From NCBI GenBank assembly GCA_010672965.1, contig JAAHFN010000001.1, positions 142,108-206,107 on the forward strand: a DNA stretch of 64,000 bases, written 5' to 3'. Of the stretch, positions 45,663 to 55,282 are shown in pieces. The notes below the pieces were generated by a model. The model saw only the letters and a program-made list of their open reading frames with translations. It was not told the DNA's origin and did no database searches. This DNA is from Oscillatoria sp. SIO1A7. Lineage in GTDB: Bacteria > Cyanobacteriota > Cyanobacteriia > Cyanobacteriales > Laspinemataceae. Numbering within the stretch: position 1 is the stretch's first letter; every line of letters begins with the position of its first letter. The position numbers were made by a program, and so were the translations under genes.

Positions 45663-46217
45663 CTGATTTTTTAGTCTTTAGATTTTAGTTTTGGATTGTA
45701 AGCCTCGGGTTGCAGGCCGGAACTGGGGGACTGGGGGACTGGGAGACATGGGGACATAGGGACCCAGAAAAATGGGAACCGGGGGACTGGGAGACATGGG
45801 GACCGGGGGACATGGGGACAAGGGATAAGGAGAAGCTTTTTGACCAAATTGGTGACAGTCCTTGGGGTTCGTTCCTGTCTCGAAACCTGCAAACCAGCGG
45901 CAAACCAGCGGCAAACCAGCGGCAAACCAGCTCTTGATAAGGAGCAAAAGATAGCAGCGTCCGGGTGTATTTCTGTCCAGGTACTCTTATATATTCCATG
46001 TCCGTCCCCATGTCCCCATGTCCCCATGTCCCCATGTCCCCCGGTCTCCCAGTCCCCCAGTCCCCCCACTACCCTTGTCTCCTAGTATGAATTTTTGTTT
46101 CAAAACTGAATGCCTTCCTAAAAAACTGTATAATTGAATACAGAAAACGCTAGTTGTTTTCAAATCATCACTTTTTACTGGACCAGCTCCAGGCTCTGAC
46201 CCATAGGAGGACTCTAT
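45663..46217. repeat. Gene-free region of GGGGGACTG and GGCAAACCAGC repeats
   Basis: GGGGGACTG/GACATGGGG units at 45720-45825 face their inverse at 46005-46075, forming a large inverted pair. Between them GGCAAACCAGC is repeated four times (45895-45932). The frames across this block are repeat artefacts. The DUF4278 promoter should lie at 46080-46200. Confidence 0.8.
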
Positions 46218-46667
46218 ATGAAACTGACTTATCGCGGCGTTGGCTATGATTGCGATCGCCCAAGCATCGACATGATGGAAGCGGGAATCGGCGGGATGTA
46301 TCGGGGTTGCTCTTGGCAAACTCGCTATCCCAGACATATCCCCGTACCTCAGCCCGTGCGGGATCTTAAATATCGGGGGGTAGCCTATCGCACGGGAGAA
46401 ATGACCGAAAGCCGCGTGCCAGGGAGTATGCCAGCGAGCGTACCAGCAAGAGCTAACGCACAGGAATCCATACCAGCCATGTCAGTCCGAGAAGCGCCAA
46501 TCTATATCCGCGATCGCGCCCTAAAAAACGAGGTAGCCAACGTTCATTTTGCTAACCTTTGCCGCAATTTGGAAATACGCTTGCAAGCGGCGGAATCTCG
46601 GGGAGATGATGCCCTCGTCCAATTGTTAGAGAAGGAATCTCAAGAACTAACTTGCTCCCTCGGTTAG
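46218..46667 (+). CDS. DUF4278 domain-containing protein
   Basis: 149 residues. It starts with the DUF4278 signature MKLTYRGVGYDCDRPSIDMM followed by MYRGCSWQ, and has the second half-repeat DLKYRGVAYRTG. Residues 70-95 are a low-complexity Ala/Ser/Pro/Met segment; the end is helical (ANVHFANLCRNLEIRLQAAE). A strong GGAGGA site lies 10 bp before the ATG, indicating good translation. DUF4278 proteins are small, abundant in cyanobacteria and of unknown function. It is followed by a strong terminator shared with the convergent rtcB. Confidence 0.9.
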   Translation: MKLTYRGVGYDCDRPSIDMMEAGIGGMYRGCSWQTRYPRHIPVPQPVRDLKYRGVAYRTGEMTESRVPGSMPASVPARANAQESIPAMSVREAPIYIRDRALKNEVANVHFANLCRNLEIRLQAAESRGDDALVQLLEKESQELTCSLG

Positions 46668-46708
46668 TCTCAGTAGGGTAGAGAATGCCAGCCCCAGAAT
46701 AACAAAAA

Positions 46709-46747
46709 ACCCGGTATCGAGAGAGAGCTACCGGGTCTTTTGTTTTT
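46709..46747. terminator. Bidirectional terminator between DUF4278 gene and rtcB
   Basis: The stem ACCCGGTA / TACCGGGT (46709-46736) is followed by CTTTTGTTTTT on the plus strand and, read on the minus strand, by TTTTTTGTTATT. Confidence 0.9.
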
Positions 46748-46819
46748 GGTTTTTTAGCGTTTCGCTCTTTGCTAGAGAAAGCTGGGCGATCGCGTATGGA
46801 AATCTGGGAAATATGCCAA

Positions 46820-48001
46820 TCAGCCTTTGACGCAGACTACTTGTTTGAGCGTCGCCACCACTTCTACCAAGTCTGACTGCTGCTTCATCACTTCATCAAT
46901 AGGCTTGTAGGCTCCAGGTATTTCATCTAAAACTCCTCTATCCTTGCGGCATTCGATGCCATTGGTTTGCTCGATTAAGTCTGCTTCGGTGAATTGCTTC
47001 TTAGCTTTAGTACGAGACATCAAGCGACCGGCCCCGTGACTGCAACTGCAATAACTGTGGATATCGCCCTTGCCTTTAACTATGAAAGACTTCGCTCCCA
47101 TAGAACCGGGGATAATTCCGTAGTCATTCTCCCCAGCTCGCACTGCTCCTTTGCGAGTAACGTAAACATCTTCGCCAAAATGGACTTCTTTTTCGGCGTA
47201 GTTGTGATGGCAATTTACCTCCAACAAAGGCTCAGTCGATTTGCCGCCAGCCAGATGCTTCTCTACCACCCGCCGCACCCGAGCCATCATTACATCGCGA
47301 TTTTTGCGAGCATAATCTTGAGCCCATTGCAAATCTCGCCAGTAAGCTTCAAACTCTGGGGTATTGGCGACAAAGTGGGCTAAATCTGGGTCGGGCAAAG
47401 AATTCCCCGCTAGTTTGGCAAGTTCTTTGGCCGTGTCGATATGGCATTGAGCCAGCTTATTGCCGATATGGCGGGAACCGGAATGCAGCATCAGCCAGAC
47501 TTGGTTATCGAGATCGAGGCAAACTTCAATAAAATGGTTGCCTCCTCCGAGAGAACCCATCTGCTTCATTGCTTTATTTTCTAGGCGCTGCACTCCAGGA
47601 TGCAGTTCCTGGAAATCGCGCCAAGCCTGCCAGTTTACCGCTGCCTTTTCCACCTCTTTGTTTTCGTTGAAGCCGACGGGGACGTTTGCTTCAATGTCGA
47701 GGCGGATTTTTTTCAGTTTGCCATCGAGTTGGTCGGCAGTGAAGGGGGTTTTGACCGCACACATGCCGCAACCAATATCGACCCCAACTGCTGCGGGAAT
47801 AATAGCTTCTTTTGTAGCCAGCACCGACCCAACTAAGGCCCCTTTGCCCAGATGCACGTCTGGCATTAAAGCAACGTGCTTATACACAAAAGGCAAGGTC
47901 GCCATATTTTGGGCCATCTTCGCTTCATTCGGGCCGAGTTCGTGACCCGCCCAGGACAACACCGGCTTGGGCGTTGATAATTCCAGCTCTTGATAGGGCA
48001 T
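46820..48001 (-). CDS. rtcB: RNA-splicing ligase RtcB
   Basis: 393 residues, the length of the bacterial form. It joins RNA 2',3'-cyclic phosphate (or 3'-phosphate) and 5'-OH ends using GTP and Mn2+. Motifs in order: MPDVHLGKGALVGSV, GVDIGCGM with the metal-binding Asp75 and Cys78, GSLGGGNHFIE, LMLHSGSRHIG, EVNCHHNYAEKE, PGSMGAKSFIV, YCSCSHGAGRLMSR with the His that becomes guanylylated, and C-terminal VVATLKQVVCVKG. All key residues are present. ATG at 48001. No archease or RtcA gene is nearby. It ends at a bidirectional terminator. Confidence 0.97.
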   Translation of the reverse strand: MPYQELELSTPKPVLSWAGHELGPNEAKMAQNMATLPFVYKHVALMPDVHLGKGALVGSVLATKEAIIPAAVGVDIGCGMCAVKTPFTADQLDGKLKKIRLDIEANVPVGFNENKEVEKAAVNWQAWRDFQELHPGVQRLENKAMKQMGSLGGGNHFIEVCLDLDNQVWLMLHSGSRHIGNKLAQCHIDTAKELAKLAGNSLPDPDLAHFVANTPEFEAYWRDLQWAQDYARKNRDVMMARVRRVVEKHLAGGKSTEPLLEVNCHHNYAEKEVHFGEDVYVTRKGAVRAGENDYGIIPGSMGAKSFIVKGKGDIHSYCSCSHGAGRLMSRTKAKKQFTEADLIEQTNGIECRKDRGVLDEIPGAYKPIDEVMKQQSDLVEVVATLKQVVCVKG

Positions 48002-48884
48002 TGAGTGTATTTTGTTTGAGTTACATTAATACTACAACAATACTACAAGTTTGTCAAATGGGCATTGGGCATTGGGCCCCTACGCCCCGGAGGGCGGGCT
48101 ACGCCTACGACAGGCTCAGGATAAAATTGGGCATTGGGCCCCTACGCCCCGGAGGGCGGGCTACGCCTACGACAGGCTCAGGATAAAATTGGGCATTGGG
48201 ACCTTGAGGACAAGCCCAGGCGATGGATTTCTACTTTGGAGCGGTGGCAATCGACGGCTGTTTTATTTCGGGATAGCGATCGCGCAATGGGTCCGGTAAT
48301 CGACGGCTGTTTTATTTCGGGATAGCGATCGCTCTTCGGCTCAGCAAACGACAGCTATTTTGTTTGGCAATATAGCGTTTCTCAAATTGATGTGATATGA
48401 GGTGTCTAGGGCGAAGCATCCCAATATGAGAATCCTCGTTTTACAGCAGAGATGGTCAAGGGGGATGCTGTCGCCCCTACATTTCCCATCCCGATCGTTT
48501 ATTATACTTATTTGAGAACCGCTATAGCGCGATCGCACAACTATCCGTTACATCCGTTACCCATCTGTTGCCAACCATCCGTTGCGATCGCACAACTATC
48601 CGTTACATCCGTTACCCATCTGTTGCCAACCATCCGTTGCGATCGCGCTTCGGTTCAGCAAACGACAGCTATTTTATTTGAGAACAAGAGCGCGATCGCA
48701 GACCCAGGCAGACCCAGGCAGAGCCAGAAACCCGGGCTTTTGAAAAACCCGGGTTTCTTAGAACTATTTTATTTGGCAAAGCGCGATCGCCCAATGCCCA
48801 ATGCCCAATGCCCAATTTTATCCTGAGCCTGTCGTAGGCGTAGCCCGCCCTCCGGGGCGTAGGGGCCCCATGCCCCATGCCCAC
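48002..48884. repeat. Gene-free region with several tandem and inverted duplications
   Basis: A ~63-bp unit with GGGCATTGGGCCCCTACGCC and GGCGGGCTACGCCTACGACA is repeated in tandem at 48064-48189, and inverted once at about 48800-48870. A 50-bp unit with CGACGGCTGTTTTATTTCGG is at 48251 and 48301. A 55-bp unit with ACTATCCGTTACATCCGTTA is at 48531-48640 (two copies). No gene is recognised. Confidence 0.85.
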
Positions 48885-49580
48885 TTAAAGATCTCGCTCT
48901 AGCAAAATGCCTCGCAACCCAGCAGCATTGGCTCCTTCGTAGTCGTCTTGACGGCTATCGCCAATATGCCATGCTTCCTCGGGGATGCAGTTGTGTTTTG
49001 CCAGGGCAGTGGCAAAAATTAGAGGATCGGGTTTTGCGGCACCGACTTCGGTGGAAATGGTAACGGAGCTGAAAAAGTCTGCTAGCTCTAGTTCTTTTAA
49101 GACCGAGCGAAGTCGCGAGTCAAAGTTGGATAAAACCCCCAGTTCTATATCTAGACTTTGGTAGCGTTCTAGGGTACTGGGAATGTCGGGATAGATAAAC
49201 CAAGGTTCTGCCGTGGCAAAGCGATCGTAGAGTTCCTTGAAAAACTCAGCCCAGGAATCAAATTGCTCTAAAACTCCAGCGCTCTCGAAGGTGCGGAGGG
49301 CGACGGCTTCCCACCACTCAAATTCTAGGGTAGGAATTTTTTTGGGGTCGGCTCCGGGAAAGGTGCATGGGGGAGCAGCCCGAAAGCTTTCTTTGAAGGT
49401 TCTATCGAGAACTTCTACAGAAATATTCACCCCAAATTGGCGTGCTGTTTTACTATAGACTTCGCCAACGCTACCCCGCACGCCAAATAAGGTGCCCACG
49501 GCATCAAAAAAAATAACATTGGGAATTGGGAATTGGGAATTGGGAATTGGGAATTGGGAATTGGGAGTTGGGCATGGCAT
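48885..49580 (-). CDS. HAD-superfamily hydrolase (haloacid dehalogenase-like) whose start lies in a repeat
   Basis: The HAD core is intact: motif I in [20 protein letters not shown] (catalytic Asp in DAVGT), motif II region LGVLSNFD, motif III Lys in [10 protein letters not shown], and motif IV in [19 protein letters not shown]. It is a cytosolic phosphatase-like enzyme with a helical cap; the substrate is unknown. Directly before the VIFFD motif the sequence becomes CCCAATTCCCAATTCCC heptamers, so the original leader is gone. The nearest in-frame ATG, at 49580, lies within the repeat and would add [21 protein letters not shown] residues; further in-frame ATGs exist upstream. It is either translated from a repeat-derived start or poorly expressed. 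Confidence 0.82.
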   Translation of the reverse strand: MPCPTPNSQFPIPNSQFPIPNVIFFDAVGTLFGVRGSVGEVYSKTARQFGVNISVEVLDRTFKESFRAAPPCTFPGADPKKIPTLEFEWWEAVALRTFESAGVLEQFDSWAEFFKELYDRFATAEPWFIYPDIPSTLERYQSLDIELGVLSNFDSRLRSVLKELELADFFSSVTISTEVGAAKPDPLIFATALAKHNCIPEEAWHIGDSRQDDYEGANAAGLRGILLERDL

Positions 49581-49908
49581 TGGGAATTGGGCATGGGGCA
49601 TGTTCGCATGGGGCATTGGGAAGAGTGAATAGCTGGATTTCTTCACTTTTGACTTATTACCTTGAGACTTTTGACTTTTCCTTGGGCAATGCGAACATGC
49701 CCCCCATACCCCATGCCCTTTTTTAATTCGATAGTATTTGGCATGGCATTGGGAATTGGGCATGGGGCATGTTCGCATATTCGCATTGGGAAGAGTGAAT
49801 AGCTGGATTTCTTCACTTTTGACTTATTACCTTGAGACTTTTGACTTTTCCTTGGGCAATGCGAACATGCCCCATACCCCATGCCCTTTTTTAATTCGAT
49901 AGTATTTG
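49572..49908. repeat. Tandem duplication of ~168 bp including the ndb gene end
   Basis: Copy 1 is 49572-49740 and copy 2 is 49741-49908; both start GCATGGCATTGGGAATTGGG and end TTAATTCGATAGTATTTG. Copy 2 runs into the living gene (QILSN-stop), whereas copy 1 carries only the duplicated last codons. Confidence 0.92.
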
Positions 49909-51084
49909 CCGTAAGGGTTCGGTTATCCAGTTAAAGCCGACTTTTAATTGGTGGTCTAGGGTTGGCATCCTATAGAGATAGATGAGACGCCGAACGAGGT
50001 GCGCTAATTGACCGTCTAGTTTTAGACCCAAGCCGCTGAGAGTGGCATTGTCTTGGCCTAGGGTCATCATTTCTCCTAAGTCTTTGTATCGGAAAGGAAG
50101 CATTGGCCGATCGCACAGACTTGCCCAAATATTCCAAGCAACATAATCGGCCTGCTGGATAGCAACTTGCGCTGTAGCAGGCATCTGCTGTCCGCTAGCA
50201 TCCCGGCATTCAGCTAAGTCTCCTAAGGCAAAGATATTTGGATAGTCTATAGCCTGGAGGGTTGGCGTGACTACGAGTTGACCGCGTTGGTTTTGCTTTA
50301 AGGGCAGAGAACGAATCAGAGAGGGCACCTGCATTCCCACGGTCCACAGGACTAAATCTACGGGTATATCGTCTGTCTGTTCTTTGTAAAGCAGAGAGAT
50401 ACTATCTGGTTCGATTGATTTGACCTTCGTTTCTAAATCAATCCAGATGCCGCGCTCTTCTAGGGCCCCAGTTGCTGCTTCTCGGTTGAATTCTGCACTA
50501 TGGCGCAGAATCATATCCCCTTGTTCCACTAAGCGCAAGCGCCCCCTTTCTTTAAGGCGGTCGGCGAGCTTGCAGGCTAATTCGACGCCGCTGTATCCGG
50601 CACCAACAATCGCTACCCGAATTTTATCGGCATCGGAGGCTTCTAAGATACGCAGTTTCTCTTCTAGACGATAGGCGTCCGTTATGGTGCGAAAAGGAAA
50701 GGCATAGTCTTGGCATCCAGGTACTAAGTCTAAGGGGGTCTCGCCCCCAAGGGCTAAGACTAGGCGATCGTAGCGAACGCTCTCCCCAGAATCTAGTTGA
50801 AGTTCTTGCGATTGTGGGTCTATTGCTGCGATCGCTCCATGATGGAAGCGCGTACCAGTATTTTGCAAAAGTTCCGAAAAGGGTGGGGCAATCTCCCAGG
50901 CAACCAGTTCCCCGGCTAGCAGTTCGTACAGCAGGGGAGAAAACAAAAAGCGATCGCTGCGATCGACCAGTATAATTTCCGGCTTCTGTGGAGAATGCAT
51001 CGGCAACTCGCTCAAACGCAGGGCGCTGTAGAGACCGCCAAAGCCTCCACCAAGAATACAGATCCGTTGCGGTTGTTCGGTCAT
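49891..51084 (-). CDS. Type II NAD(P)H dehydrogenase (NDH-2, NdbB-like)
   Basis: 397 residues with two Rossmann folds. FAD-binding ICILGGGFGGLYSALRLSEL at 8-27; second nucleotide site VAIVGAGYSGVELACKLADR; the C-terminal FAD block YPNIFALGDLAEC. It matches single-subunit NADH:quinone oxidoreductases of cyanobacteria, by size and lack of a long C-terminal extension closest to the NdbB group, reported to reduce demethylphylloquinone. The C-terminal region (LAHLVRRLIYLYRMPTLDHQ) can bind the membrane surface. ATG at 51084. The last 17 bases are part of the tandem duplication downstream. NdbB versus NdbC cannot be settled without alignment. Confidence 0.9.
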   Translation of the reverse strand: MTEQPQRICILGGGFGGLYSALRLSELPMHSPQKPEIILVDRSDRFLFSPLLYELLAGELVAWEIAPPFSELLQNTGTRFHHGAIAAIDPQSQELQLDSGESVRYDRLVLALGGETPLDLVPGCQDYAFPFRTITDAYRLEEKLRILEASDADKIRVAIVGAGYSGVELACKLADRLKERGRLRLVEQGDMILRHSAEFNREAATGALEERGIWIDLETKVKSIEPDSISLLYKEQTDDIPVDLVLWTVGMQVPSLIRSLPLKQNQRGQLVVTPTLQAIDYPNIFALGDLAECRDASGQQMPATAQVAIQQADYVAWNIWASLCDRPMLPFRYKDLGEMMTLGQDNATLSGLGLKLDGQLAHLVRRLIYLYRMPTLDHQLKVGFNWITEPLRQILSN

Positions 51085-51197
51085 TGTTCTGGGGGCGGGG
51101 GTTCGTTATATGATTCTCCCTTCCAAGATAGCAACCTCCACCATCATCTAGCTTTTATCCCGGTCCGTGCTTTTCCCTGGAAGCTTCTCAATATAGT

Positions 51198-51902
51198 CAG
51201 CTTTCAGCCTTCAGCTTTCAGCTTTCAGCTTTCAGCGCTCAGCACTCAGCTTTCAGCGCTCAGCACTCAGCACTCAGCGCTCAGCTTTCAGCGCTCAGCA
51301 CTCAGCACTCAGCACTCAGCTTTCAGCGCTCAGCTTTCAGCTTTCAGCACTCAGCACTCAGCGCTCAGCTTTCAGCGCTCAGCACTCAGCACTCAGCACT
51401 CAGCTTTCAGCGCTCAGCACTCAGCACTCAGCACTCAGCACTCAGCTTTCAGCTTTCAGCGCTCAGCTTTCAGCGCTCAGCTTTCAGCTTTCAGCACTCA
51501 GCACTCAGCGCTCAGCTTTCAGCGCTCAGCTTTCAGCTTTCAGCACTCAGCACTCAGCGCTCAGCTTTCAGCGCTCAGCACTCAGCACTCAGCACTCAGC
51601 ACTCAGCTTTCAGCTTTCAGCGCTCAGCACTCAGCACTCAGCACTCAGCTTTCAGCGCTCAGCACTCAGCGCTCAGCACTCAGCGCTCAGCACTCAGCAC
51701 TCAGCACTCAGCTTTCAGCACTCAGCTTTCAGCACTCAGCACTCAGCACTCAGCGCTCAGCTTTCAGCACTCAGCTTTCAGCACTCAGCACTCAGCACTC
51801 AGCGCTCAGCTTTCAGCACTCAGCTTTCAGCACTCAGCTTTCAGCACTCAGCACTCAGCACTCAGCTTTCAGCACTCAGCTTTCAGCTTTCAGCGCTCAG
51901 CA
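51198..51902. repeat. Heptanucleotide array CAGCNYT, about 100 units
   Basis: About 705 bp made only of 7-bp units CAGCTTT, CAGCGCT and CAGCACT (one CAGCCTT), in irregular order with sub-blocks repeated. The plus strand has no stops, which creates a spurious 306-codon frame; the minus strand is rich in TGA. It begins about 115 bp upstream of the NDH-2 start codon. Confidence 0.97.
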
Positions 51903-52749
51903 CAAGCATTGCTAGGGGGAGGAGCCGGAAAGCCTTTACAGAAAACAACAGTTCCCGGACCGCATTGGGGATTGTTTTTGAGCTTGTAGGGGCGAGCGGA
52001 CTTTCTGAATATCCGGCAACGGCCTTGGCAGATAACTTATGTCTAGTAGCAAAACACTTGTATCTTTTAGCGAAGTTTTCTCGGATAGGGTATGCGCGCA
52101 CTAAAAAGATATTTGAGTTGTTTTAGTTTGGGAATGAAGCGAAAAACAAGGGTTGTTAGTTGCAGAAAGTGCGGCAAATCACCGCCGCGTATATAGCATT
52201 TCTAAAATATATGGAGTAAGGGAGCGATTTTGGCAAGTCATTTGGTTTCCTTGGGGATGGGCGTTTCTGATTAAACACAGAAGCGCTATAATAGCCTATG
52301 TAATTAGTCCGCTAGCCGAAGAGCCTTACGATATTTAGCCTTTGGCTCCTGAAGGATTGTCGATGTGGATAGAAACTACTGGGAGTTAGATCCCCGTCAG
52401 ATGAGATGATTAAATGTAGAAAAAGCCAGAGAGTTTAGCGCTGGTAAAATCGCTCCAGTGAAACCAATCGATCTGGATCTATTTGGAGGACATATATTTA
52501 AAAATACGGTATCGATAAATTTCTTATTGCTTGCGTTAAATTGGGACACAAAGTAAGTTAAGATCGTTTTTGACTGAAGTGAATTTGACTCGTGTTGTAA
52601 TTATACGCAAGTTTTCAGCAGTCAATTCAAGACTAACAGATAAACTCAATTAGCGTTTCATTCCAGATTGAATTACAAGAAAGAATCGGAGGGGAAGCTT
52701 GAGTAGCTTGACAATAGAAGATTTGAATGTGGAAACTGGAGGTAAGCCA
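51903..52749. other. Gene-free region after the heptamer array
   Basis: About 850 bp with short open frames only. The stretch 52360-52500 has some coding character on the plus strand (for example RNYWELDPRQM) and might be a decayed gene, but no family is recognised. An alternative TTG start for the next gene lies at 52699. Confidence 0.5.
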
Positions 52750-53316
52750 ATGGAGGGTGCGAGAAGAAAGCACTTCCGCAAGAAAAACGCCAGATTGTAC
52801 CAATATGTAGGGCCAGAACGCCTTCGACTGGCTGTGGCTGGCTGTCCGATTGGAGTTAGGATTGCGTCTTTAGGGGAAATAGAAAATTGGATGTCTAGCC
52901 TGGAGCGGGAGCCCAACGCTGCTGGGCTGATGCCCGCCTCATTTGTCGTGGATTTAAACGGCCATATGCGGGTGGCCGATAGCAACTCGGAGCATATAGC
53001 TGTAGCGGGAGGTATGCCCGTCCTAGCTGCAGGAAAAATATTTTTTGGAACTGGCGATCGCTCCTTAGAGGTAGTAGAGATTACCAATCAAGCCACTGGC
53101 TTTTGTCCAGAACCAAAATCCTGGGAAGCAGTTGCTAAGGCAATCGAGAAAGTTCCCCTGTCCCATCCGGGTAAGTTTACCTCCGAGTATGTCTATCGCC
53201 GCTGCGAGAGCTGCGGCGAACTCAATGTTGTCAAAGGTAATTTATTTATCTGCGATTTTTGCAATGCGAGTCTGCCGAAGGTCTGGAATTGCTCTCGACC
53301 TCCCAAATTGGATTAG
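52750..53316 (+). CDS. Conserved hypothetical protein with C-terminal zinc ribbon
   Basis: 188 residues from the ATG at 52750, preceded by GGAGGT at ideal spacing; an in-frame TTG at 52699 (205 residues) also has GGAGGGG upstream. The N-terminal part starts MEGARRKHFRKKNARLYQY, then VVDLNGHMRVADSNSEHIAV and AGGMPVLAAGKIFFG. A conserved block EITNQATGFCPEPKSWEAVA follows. The C-terminus is a four-Cys zinc ribbon (RRCESCGELNVVKGNLFIC and DFCNASLP). I recall a widespread family with the same NQ-TG-CPEP-SW and zinc-ribbon arrangement but no established function. Soluble; no neighbours on the same strand. Confidence 0.8.
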   Translation: MEGARRKHFRKKNARLYQYVGPERLRLAVAGCPIGVRIASLGEIENWMSSLEREPNAAGLMPASFVVDLNGHMRVADSNSEHIAVAGGMPVLAAGKIFFGTGDRSLEVVEITNQATGFCPEPKSWEAVAKAIEKVPLSHPGKFTSEYVYRRCESCGELNVVKGNLFICDFCNASLPKVWNCSRPPKLD

Positions 53317-53914
53317 GAAAAAAGGGGAAAGCATCTCAATTTTGCCAATAACAAAATAGCTGTATTTTTTGTGCGCCGCTATCCCTGGGGGTTTCTTCGA
53401 CTCCTTTGAGCGGCGCAAGGCTTGCTTGCACCAAATTAAGATACTCTCAAAAAGGGAAGGGCGATCGCTCTTTCTTTTTTTGTATTCAATGCTACCTAGT
53501 CTTGTAGGCGCTTTCTGACATTCGCCCATGTCGCGACATAAATCGCCCCTACAGTTGCGCGCCGATCGCTTTTCCTTTTTTTGTATTCAATGCTACCGAG
53601 TATCGACGACGATAGGCGATCGCTACAAAATTGCTACAAACTACAAAATTTACACCTTATTCTATAGCGCTACCAGTCTGGTTCGAGCGATCGTTGGACG
53701 ACAGTGCGTCAATCTTTCTCTGAAGGAACCAGCAGAACCATCCCCTGTACTTTTCCTGCAATTCCTTCCTCCGCCAATCTTTGCCAGTAACGGTACGGCG
53801 GCAATTGGAACTTCCACAATTACACTCTATTACATAGCACTACGCAAATAAGTTAGGACATTTATAAATGCTCGTTCCGTGAGTCCGATTATACTTTTGA
53901 TTTTGCAGATCCTC

Positions 53915-54022
53915 ATATCAAATCCGGTTAATTACTCATAAATCCCGTAGGGGTTCCCCAGACGCTCCCCGGGCGCTCCCGGGGAACCCCTACAAACTGT
54001 GACTGTTTAAGTGGATTTGATA
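53915..54022. mobile_element. MITE-like element, family B, copy 4
   Basis: 108 bp with ends ATATCAAATCCGGTTAATTA and TTTAAGTGGATTTGATAT. The core is GTAGGGGTTCCCC...GGGGAACCCCTAC. Confidence 0.92.
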
Positions 54023-54202
54023 TCAGTATTGCAAAAGTGAAATGCATACGGCAATAGACCGATTCTCCTAGGGAGATGCGATCGCGATCGCCTGACTGCT
54101 GATAATCGTCTGCGGCTGTCCGCTAGGAAAATCGGCTACTGCTATATTGCACCCACAGATTCCCGAGGGCGTGCAAAACAAAGCAAGTCGTTGTAGAATT
54201 TA

Positions 54203-54311
54203 TAGGACTTACGCATTAACTCTATGGACGGCGCGATCGCACCTGCTGGCCTGCGACCCGCCATCGGCAGTTGCCCGTACAAAACAATATGGATGTTTTG
54301 CGTAAGTCCTA
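54203..54311. mobile_element. MITE-like element, family A, copy 5
   Basis: 109 bp with ends TAGGACTTACGCATTAAC and TTTTGCGTAAGTCCTA. The core differs from other family A copies (HIP1 and GCGACCCGCC sequences). Confidence 0.85.
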
Positions 54312-54966
54312 ATTTAGAAAAACCAAGGAGGTTCTCGCCCCAATACAAGCTGCTGCAAATATGCCCATCGCCGCGATCGCACTATCGAGCGCGGAAGCTC
54401 CGGCTATCTGCGACTTGGCTAGTACCGCTGCGCGGAATTCAAAATTCTTTCATTCAGAATTGAAAATTCCTTTGGCTCCGGGCTCTGGGCCACAAGGATC
54501 GCGCTGTGGATTACTTCTGCCGCGCTATTCGATCGCGCCCGCTCCTACACCCCACACCCTACACCCCACACCCTAGGTGCTCTTGTGTGGGGAAACTTCA
54601 TACTATTTCCCGACCGCTTTCGGGAGCTGGAAAGTCCTACGGGAACTCTGGATTCGGGTTTCAATTGGGAACGATCCCGGTTGTCAAAAAAAACGGTGAC
54701 AACCCCTCAGAGCCAACACCCTACCCCTAGGGTGTTGACTCTGTGGGGGAAACGCAAAGGGGGTTTTCATGCAGTTTTTGTCAGCCCTTCAGAGGGGGCT
54801 AAAATCCTTGCTGTGATAGGCTTTCGGGACTTTAGAACCGCCGCGATACCCGCAGGTCGTCAATGTGCGGAAAAAACCTCAGAGTCAACACCCTACCCTA
54901 CCCCCAACCCCTCCCAAGAGGGGAACTAACCGCTGCCGCTAGCTGGTAAGCGATCGGCGAATTTTG

Positions 54967-55275
54967 GGGTGGGCTATTTTCCCACCCAGGCTAGAGGAGT
55001 AAGCCAATGGACTACTACTTGCCCAGAGTCATTGGCTTACCCGACTGCAGCCGGGGTCTTTTGAGTGAGAAGTTTTTTTGAGTGAAAACACCTCCTTACT
55101 AAGGTTTACAGGTTGTTTTTTTCGCAGGGTCGCGGCTAGCGGCCCTTATTTTTGCCCCCTTCTAAAGGAGCTATAAACGTATCTTAGCAAGGTTTTGCTC
55201 GAACTTCAACATTAAAAACAAAAATTTTTTGAAATTTCTGGAGATTTTGTACCCTTCTGCACTGTTGTATAGCCA
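54967..55275 (+). ncRNA. Structured noncoding element, copy A (candidate RNA)
   Basis: About 310 bp with a diverged second copy at 63373-63680 in the same orientation. Conserved parts in order: hairpin GGGTGGG/CCCACCC (54967-54987); hairpin GTAAGCCAAT/ATTGGCTTAC with an unconserved loop (54999-55040); GAGAAGTTTTTTT; CTCCTTACTAAGGTTTA; hairpin GGGTCGC/GCGGCCC followed by TTATTTTT (55127-55153); then a conserved AT-rich tail ending TTGTATAGCC. The terminator on the plus strand suggests transcription left to right. No open frame is conserved between copies. It resembles nothing I can name with confidence. Confidence 0.5.
55127..55153 (+). terminator. Intrinsic terminator in structured element copy A
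   Basis: The stem GGGTCGC / GCGGCCC with a GGCTA loop is followed by TTATTTTT. Confidence 0.65.
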
Positions 55276-55282
55276 GCAAGTT

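Noticed and set aside
45671..46085. Several overlapping frames on both strands (Gly-Asp-Trp-Glu and Pro-Ser-Pro-rich)
   Set aside because: Translations of GGGGGACTG and GACATGGGG tandem repeats.
50995..51915. 306-codon open frame rich in Ser-Ala-Leu-Ser-Thr-Gln
   Set aside because: It is the stop-free reading of the 7-bp CAGCNYT array and begins inside the NDH-2 gene on the other strand; there is no family and no ribosome-binding site.
52153..52338. 61-codon plus-strand frame after the heptamer array
   Set aside because: No ribosome-binding site and no recognisable family; chance frame in decayed DNA is more likely.
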